Positions 57,854-64,000 of a DNA stretch of 64,000 nt are shown in pieces (the first letter of the stretch is position 1; each line of letters starts with the position of its first letter). The stretch lies in contig BSYO01000014.1 of assembly GCA_033239525.1 (NCBI GenBank), forward strand, positions 19,142,021-19,206,020, read 5' to 3'. The stretch is from Nepenthes gracilis (taxonomy: Eukaryota; Streptophyta; Magnoliopsida; Caryophyllales; Nepenthaceae). Below the pieces are notes generated by a model that was not told where the DNA came from, ran no database searches, and saw nothing but the letters and a program-made list of their open reading frames with translations. Made by a program: the position numbers and the translations under genes.

Positions 57854-58288
57854 TGTTAGAAATATATCCCACATGATGAGACATATGAATTATTGATTTA
57901 TTGAATTAATTAAATAATCCTATTAGTTTATATATATTTAATTATTTAGAGAAATTTCCTAAAAGATACGCTGCATTGAGACATATCCTTGATGGAAAGG
58001 ATAAAGGCATTTTAGTAATTTGGGAATGGTCCTCTCCCTCTATAAAAGGAAGTCCTTGGCCATCATTTGGAGATATTCACATAACTTGTTTTCACAAGTT
58101 AAGAAAAGAGAAGAGAGAGAAATCATCTCCTTAGTTCTTCGAGAAAAGAACAATTACGGTATTGCATAAAGGATTATAAACATGGATCCGTGTATGCTTA
58201 TTCACTCTTTATATATGATTGATTGTTGAAAAATATGGTAATAAAGATCCTGTGAATCAAAGTATTATCTCACTAATGTTTTCTTACA
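57854..58288 (+). repeat. 5' LTR of the copia element
   Basis: The 435-bp LTR starts TGTTAGAAATATATCCC and ends TTTTCTTACA, two bases before the primer site. The partner LTR lies outside the window, so the left edge rests on the TG start and family-typical wording. Confidence 0.75.
58041..58048 (+). promoter_or_regulatory. TATA box of the copia LTR
   Basis: TATAAAAG in CCTCTATAAAAGGAAG, about 190 bases from the LTR start, a typical core promoter position. Confidence 0.65.
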
Positions 58289-58290
58289 TG

Positions 58291-58302
58291 TGGTATCAGA
58301 GA
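58291..58302 (+). other. Primer binding site (tRNA-iMet) of the copia element
   Basis: TGGTATCAGAGA, matching the usual initiator-Met primer site, two bases after the LTR end. Confidence 0.85.
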
Positions 58303-59752
58303 GATTGGTTCTAGTTATTGTATTTCTTCAATATAAGTGATTTTTGTTGAATTTCTTATGGATCCAGAATTTTCTCGGCCAAATATGGGCTTTTACCAAA
58401 TACTGCCGCTGTTCTTCCAATTTACTTCTTCCAATTTTGTTTACTGTTTTTCAATTAAAAAAAAAAAAATTGAAATGAAGAACGATCGCAAAGAAAAACA
58501 CAGTTTATGCCCTGTTCATCTTCTTCGATTCGGTGTCTCAAGTGGGATCCAAATGGGGGTCGCCGGTTTAATCGGTCGAATGGTGCGGTTAAAGCCGCCA
58601 AAAGCGATGTTTAACGGCGGTTGTCGATCGACATCTTGTTGCAAGGGTTCTTTGACCTGTTGGTTGTATATCGAATCGAAACTACCGAATGCTTTTCTTT
58701 GTAGAAAGATTTTTCGGAATTTTCAACGAATCCATTTTCGTCGAACCCACCGTTGTTTTGTTACCGCCGACATGAACATTACTAAATTTTGCACAATAAT
58801 TTTACCAAAATATATTATGCATTGCGAAATTTTGAAACGGTCGCCGTTGGATTAAATCGATCCATTATCCGTTGAATGGGCGTCGAATGAACTGTTTAAT
58901 GGCGATGGTTGGCAACGGCAAAAGGAAGCGTTGCACCGCAGACCGAGCGGCGACGGTTGTTCGGCGTTCCAAGAACCGCGCGCCGGTTCAAGTAATCGAA
59001 GAAGAAGATGAACAGTAACCGAAGAAGAAAATTATTAAATGTTTTGTTTAATATAATATAATATAATATATATATTTTGTTTAATATATATTATATTATA
59101 TATAAAAGTAATTATTTATTTATTTTGTTTAATATATATTATATTAAATATTTATTTATTTTGTTTAATATATATTTGTTTAGTATATATTTGTAATTTA
59201 TTTGTGCATATGATTTATTTATGTCATTTTATCATGAATGTATGCTATGTGTTTAAATTTATGCAGATATTATTTATAATATTGTACAAAGTAATTGTGA
59301 TTGAATATCTATGTAATGATATACCCCCAGAAAGCCGCCAAAGTGGCTCGACTAAATAGCTTTATAGATATTAAATCATAGAATAGAAAATTAATATTAC
59401 TGTCCCACATATTAATTTAATTACTTTGTAAATTTAAAATGTTACAATTTCTCGATTAGTAGATATTATGGTAGGCCCAAAGGTGCACCAACATCTACGT
59501 GATTGATTAATTGAATAGGATGATTAATAAGTATTCATTATTTTAAATAGGATCCTGGATACCCAAAGGTAACAGACTTATTTGAATTTTGGAACATTAT
59601 TAATTATTTCTGTAAGTGACTGGGAATCACTATAATAGTTAATTAGTGTGTTATAATTACACCCAAAGGTGGATTATAATGACATTGTTTATGTTTTATG
59701 TTCCTCCTATTTTAATTCAAAGTATTAATATTGAGCATGTTAATTTATTGCA
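58303..59752 (+). other. Unusually long leader of the copia element
   Basis: There are 1.45 kb between primer site and gag. An open frame from ATG 58358 to 58855 encodes about 165 residues (M-D-P-E-F-S-R-P) with no recognised domain. The part at 58520-59000 is rich in CG dinucleotides, unlike the rest of the element. It is followed by an AT repeat block (59045-59180, TTTTGTTTAATATATA-like). The leader ends in TTTATTGCAG, a good splice acceptor, directly before the gag frame. Confidence 0.55.
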
Positions 59753-60630
59753 GTGTCTATTCCGATTTCGCTACATTCTCACGCTTCTTCTGTTTCGATA
59801 TTCAATGGAACTAATTTTTCCGATTGGCTTGAGCAAGTCCAGTTTCATCTTGGTGTACTGGATCTTGATATTGCATTACAATCAGATAAGCCTACTGCTA
59901 TTACTGATTCAAGCAGTGATGAGGAAAAATCTTATTTTAGAGCATGGGAAAAATCGAACAGAATAAGCATGATGTTTATGAGAATGACTATGGCGAATAA
60001 TATTAAGTCTACACTTCCTGAAACTGAAAACGCTAAGGACTTATTGAAAACTATTGAAAATCGTTTCCGATCTGCGGATAAGTCTCTCATTCGAACACGA
60101 TGGCAAAACTTACTACCATGAAGTTTGATGGTACTCAAGGAATGCATGAACACATTCTTGAGATGACCAATTTGGCTGCCAAACTCAAAGCCCTTGGTAT
60201 GGATGTGAATGAATCGTTTCTTGTTCAGTTTATAATGAATTCACTTCCTCCTCAGTATGGATCTTTTCAAATTCATTACAATACTATCAAAGATAAATGG
60301 AGTGTTAATGAATTGGGAAGTATGTTAATTCAAGAGGAGGCAAGGCTCAAACAACAAGGAATTCATTCAATTAATTTAACGGGTTATGGTGGTAAAGGAA
60401 AGAAGAAGAGAAAAAGAGAGAGCATTAAGGCTGGATCATCAAAAGAAAAGGAGCCCCATTCTGGTATAGGGACTCAAAAGAAGGGAAGCAATGCAAAGTG
60501 TCACTTTTGTAAGAAAGTGGGACACTTTAAGAAGGATTGCTATAAAAGAAAGGCTTGGTTCGAAAAGAAAGGTAAGCCTTTGGCTTATGTATGTTTTGAA
60601 TCAAATCTTATTGAAATACCTTCTAATACC
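59753..60630 (+). pseudogene. copia gag (frameshifted)
   Basis: The first frame (59753-60121) encodes the capsid-like N-terminal part with F-N-G-T-N-F-S-D-W; a one-base indel near 60108 moves the rest into another frame (60100 onward; M-A-K-L-T-T-M-K-F). The C-terminal zinc knuckle C-x2-C-x4-H-x4-C is at 60499-60540. The first codon is GTG preceded by an in-frame stop, so the real ATG is probably supplied by splicing onto TGTCTATT after the TTGCAG acceptor. Gag would package the element RNA. Confidence 0.8.
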
Positions 60631-61130
60631 TGGTGGTTTGATTCAGGCTCTAACGTTCATGTTTCTAAATCGATGCAGGATTCCTTACAACCCGTGATGC
60701 TAAACCAAAATGAAAATTTTATTGTCGGGAAATGGTGTCAAAGTTCATTTCTATTTGTTGGAATTTTCGTTTATTTCTTGACACTTTGGGATGTATTTAG
60801 ATTTGCTAGAAACATTTTATGTACCTTCTATTTCTAGAAATCTTATTTCTATTTCCAAACTTGATGTCCAAGGCTACTCTTTAAAGTTTGAAAATAAAAA
60901 GAGTAAGCATATACAAAAATAAAACCTTCTTTGGTTCTGGAATTCTTTCTGATGGTCTCTACAAAATAAACCTTGACCAAAATTTTGCTGAAACTCTCAT
61001 GACCCTGCATCATAATGTTGGAACGAAACGTAAATATATGAATGAAAACTCTTCTTTCTTGTGGCATAAAAGATTGGGTCATATATCTAAAGATCGCATT
61101 TAAAAGGTTGGTAAATGAAAGAATCTTACC
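60631..61130 (+). pseudogene. copia protease and GAG-pre-integrase region (frameshifted)
   Basis: Protease: W-W-F-D-S-G-S-N-V-H-V, with the catalytic D-S-G intact at 60640-60648. A frameshift near 60725 and stops near 60770 and 60920 break its second half. The GAG-pre-integrase domain with the [10 protein letters not shown] zinc-binding start is at about 61060-61090, followed by another frameshift near 61100. Confidence 0.8.
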
Positions 61131-62049
61131 TAACCTTGATTTTTCTGATCTTGATGTATGTGTAGATTGTATTAAAGGAAAACAAACCAAACATACAAAG
61201 AAAAGTGCCACAAGAAGTTCAGAACTTTTAGAGATTATCCATACAGATATTTGTGGACCTTTTGATTCTCCGTCATTAGGAGGAGAAAAATATTTTATCA
61301 CATTTATTGATGATTTTTCACGTTACTGTTATATCTATTTATTGCATGAAAAATCTCAGGCTGTAAATGTTTTGGAAATATATATTTCTGAGATTGAGAG
61401 GCAATTAAATAAAAGTGTAAAAATTATTCGATCTGATAGAGGTGGTGAATATTATGGTAAATATAATGAATCAGGACAATGTCCTGGCCCTTTTGCTAAG
61501 CTATTAGAAAAGCATGGCATATGTGCACAATATACTATGCCAGGTACGCCACAACAGAATGGTGTTGCTGAACGGCGTAATCGTACATTAATGGACATGG
61601 TTAGGAGTATGCTAAGTTATTCATCTTTACCTAAATTTTTGTGGATGGAAGCCCTTAAGACTGCTGTTTATATTCTTAACCGGGTTCCTAGTAAAGCAGT
61701 TTCAAAAACTCCTTTCGAGTTATGGACTGGAAGGAAACCGAGTATTCAACACCTACATATTTGGGGGTGTTCAGCAGAGGTTAGAATGTACAATCCACAA
61801 GAAAAGAAATTAGATTTCATATCTGTTAGTGGATACTTTATTGGTTATCCAGAGAAATCTAAAGGGTATAGATTTTACTGTCCTAACCATAGTACGAGAA
61901 TAATAGAAACCGGTAATGCTAGATTCTTTGAGAATGGTGAAATCAATGGGAGTGATATTTCACAAAATGTGAAAATAAAAGAAATTAGGGTACAGGTTCC
62001 TATACCCATAATTTCTAAACAAACTCATTGTTCCGATTGTTATTGAACA
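61115..62049 (+). pseudogene. copia integrase
   Basis: A long intact stretch. The C-V-D-C-I-K-G-K zinc-finger end (about 61160) is followed by the DDE core: H-T-D-I-C-G-P-F (Asp 61246-61248), I-R-S-D-R-G-G-E-Y (Asp 61435-61437) and [10 protein letters not shown] (Glu 61570-61572). All catalytic residues are present. A TGA at 62044-62046 stops the frame just after the integrase tail. Confidence 0.9.
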
Positions 62050-63787
62050 ATGATTGACAATTCTACACTCCATAATAAAAATGTCACCATTGAACATAAT
62101 GTAGAACAGTCACAAGAAGTAGCATTAAGAAGATCTCATAGGGAAAGGAGATCTGCTATTTCAAATGACTATTTGGTTTATCTACAAGAATCTGAGTATG
62201 ATATAGGGACATATAATGATCCGGTTTCTTTCCAACAAGCCATAGAAAGAAATAATTCTTCTAAGTGGATTGATGCTATGAAAGAGGAGTTAAAATCAAT
62301 GGCACATAATGAAGCTTGGGATCTTGTCGAATCGCTCGAGAATCGAGTAAGTTGGTTGTAAATGGGTATTTAAAATCAAACGTGATTCTAAAGGCAATGT
62401 CGAACGATATAAAGCCAGACTTGTTGCTAAAGGTTACACTCAGAAAGATGGCATCGATTATAAAGAGACCTTTTCTCCAGTTTCCAAAAAGGACTCCTTA
62501 AGAATTATAATGGCATTGATAGCACATTTTGACCTAGAGTTGCACCAAATGGATGTAAAGACTGCTTTTCTAAATGGAAGCTTAGATGAAGAAGTTTATA
62601 TGAAACAACCTGAAGGATTCTCTATCAAAGGACAAGAGAACTTAGTTTGCAAATTAAAGAAATCAATATATGGACTTAAACAAGCCTCACGACAATGGTA
62701 CCTTAAGTTTCATGATACCATTTTATCCTTCGGTTTTATAGAAAACACCGTTGATCGGTGTATATACCTGAAGGTCAGTGGGAGCAAGTTTGTATTTTTA
62801 GTTCTATATGTTGATGATATATTACTTGTAAGTAGTGATCTTGGGTTGTTACATGAAACTAAGGGTTATCTCTCTAAAAATTTTGATATGAAAGATATGG
62901 GTGAGGCAACTTATGTGATAGGAATAGAAATATTTCGAAATAGATCACATGGATTATTGGGATTGTCTCAGAAAGGATATATCAAGAAAATTTTAGAGAG
63001 ATTTGGGATGGAGAACTGTGCAGCCAGTATTGCTCCAGTCCAGAAAGGTGATAAATTCAGTTTAATGCAATGTCCACAAAATGAATGGGAACGAAATCAA
63101 ATGAAAGATATTCCTTATGCGTCTGCCGTAGGAAGTTTAATGTATGCACATACTTGCACCAGACCAGATATAAGTTTCGCGGTTGGTATGCTCGGACGAT
63201 ACCAAAGCAATCCTGGTATGGATCACTGGAAAGTTGCAAAGAAAGTGATGAGATACTTGCAAGGAACTAAAGATTACATGCTTACTTATAAGAAGTCCGA
63301 TCATTTGGAGGTGATAGGATATTCAGATTCAGACTATGCTGGATGTTCAGATACCAGAAAGTCCACATCTGGATATATATTTCTTTTCGCTGGAGGAGCT
63401 ATTTCATGGAAAAGTGCCAAGCAATCAGTGATTGCTGTGTCCACGATGGAAGCAGAGTTTGTGGCATGCTTTGAAGCTACAATACATGCATTATGGCTAC
63501 GGAATTTTATTTCAGGACTTGGAATTGTTGACAGTATAGCCAGGCCGCTGAAAATTTATTGTGATAATTCCGCAGCAGTTTTCTTTTCAAAGAACGACAA
63601 GTATTCAAAGGGTGCTAAGCATATGGAAATTGAATACCTTGCCGTTAAAAGTGAAATTCAGAAACAAAAAGTGTCAATAGAGCATATTAGCACCAAACTT
63701 ATGATTGCAGATCCTTTAACTAAAGGTTTACCTCCAAAAGTATTTGTAGATCATGTTGACAGTATGGGTCTTTATCGTTACCCATAA
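62050..63787 (+). pseudogene. copia reverse transcriptase and RNase H
   Basis: The RT N-terminal part begins after the TGA and suffers a frameshift near 62340, so K-W-V-F-K-I-K-R is in a new frame. From 62510 to the stop at 63787 the frame is open for 425 residues: H-Q-M-D-V-K-T-A-F-L-N-G, then Y-G-L-K-Q-A-S-R-Q-W-Y, and the catalytic Y-V-D-D at 62817-62828. RNase H follows with G-Y-S-D-S-D-Y-A-G (about 63310) and A-K-H-M-E-I-E-Y (about 63615). Catalytic motifs are intact, but upstream breaks prevent a full polyprotein. Confidence 0.92.
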
Positions 63788-64000
63788 TATAATGATATTG
63801 CTCTGACGTTTGAGATCTCACATAATGTGTTTCTGATATATCCTGTTTATTTTATATTGTTCGAACTTAAAGTTGTAGATCAATAACAGGAACAGTCTCT
63901 CACTAAGACATTATTGTTGGACCGTATGATATTTCTCATTTAAGACTTAATCATATAATTTACAGGTGTTGTGGTACATGGAAGGAACTATGTTGCATAA
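63788..64000 (+). other. 3' leader of the copia element up to the window edge
   Basis: Non-coding. Contains the purine-rich block before the expected 3' LTR, which starts beyond base 64000. Confidence 0.6.

Larger units (their letters stand above)
57854..64000 (+). mobile_element. Ty1/copia LTR retrotransposon (3' end outside window)
   Basis: Structure: 5' LTR 57854-58288, tRNA-iMet primer site, long leader, gag, and pol in the Ty1/copia order (protease, integrase, reverse transcriptase, RNase H). The pol frame ends at 63787. A 3' leader with a purine-rich GGTACATGGAAGGAACTATG near 63972 leads to the expected 3' LTR beyond base 64000. Several frameshifts and one nonsense codon show that it is not autonomous. 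Confidence 0.92.

Overview
The window is nuclear DNA of a flowering plant (eudicot or early-diverging angiosperm; the species cannot be told). Support comes from a spliced plant-type gene with a long first intron, nested LTR retrotransposons primed by initiator-Met-type tRNA sites, a hAT transposon with plant-type transposase domains, and AT-rich intergenic DNA full of microsatellites. There is one apparently functional host gene; almost everything else is transposable-element sequence of different ages.

Layout. 1-4140: decayed Ty3/gypsy chromovirus pol on the + strand, cut off at the left edge. 4525-5435: 75-bp tandem repeats and a TATA-bearing LTR-like segment. About 5436-17310: a nested structure. 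An old LTR (family B) is split by a complete minus-strand Ty3/gypsy element (family A, 6312-14552, target duplication agaat/aaaat). A second, unsplit but 5'-truncated B copy lies immediately downstream and proves the split. 17311-21139: AT-rich intergenic DNA. 21140-32558: a two-exon minus-strand gene for a 407-residue histidine-phosphatase (phosphoglycerate-mutase-like) protein. Its 10.2-kb intron holds a dead 3.5-kb hAT transposon and two segments sharing a CGGCCG-centred palindrome. 33740-34060: a 33-bp tandem array.

34319-40423: a young, GC-rich, pol-less LTR retrotransposon of the Tat/Retand type. Its LTRs differ by only about 1-2 percent by eye and its target duplication is tatac on both sides. 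It has a shortened gag, a tandem array and a long antisense reading frame with a PF04195-like domain, an acidic middle region and a coiled coil. 42845-46140: a much older Tat-type relic in the opposite orientation, with integrase and RNase H traces on the minus strand and an antisense PF04195-like relic on the + strand, so the antisense-gene architecture occurs twice. 46200-56290: a graveyard of family-B-like LTRs in both orientations, plus a clean solo LTR (53782-54863, target duplication atata) related to the young Tat-type element. 57854-64000: a Ty1/copia element with 5' LTR, tRNA-Met primer site, unusual leader, and gag-pol broken by several frameshifts; its 3' LTR lies beyond the window.

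The most notable object is the antisense gene carried by the Tat-type element and its echo in the older relic. The retroelement copies show disabling mutations. The host gene looks intact, although its phosphatase active site has Asn in place of the first catalytic Arg.
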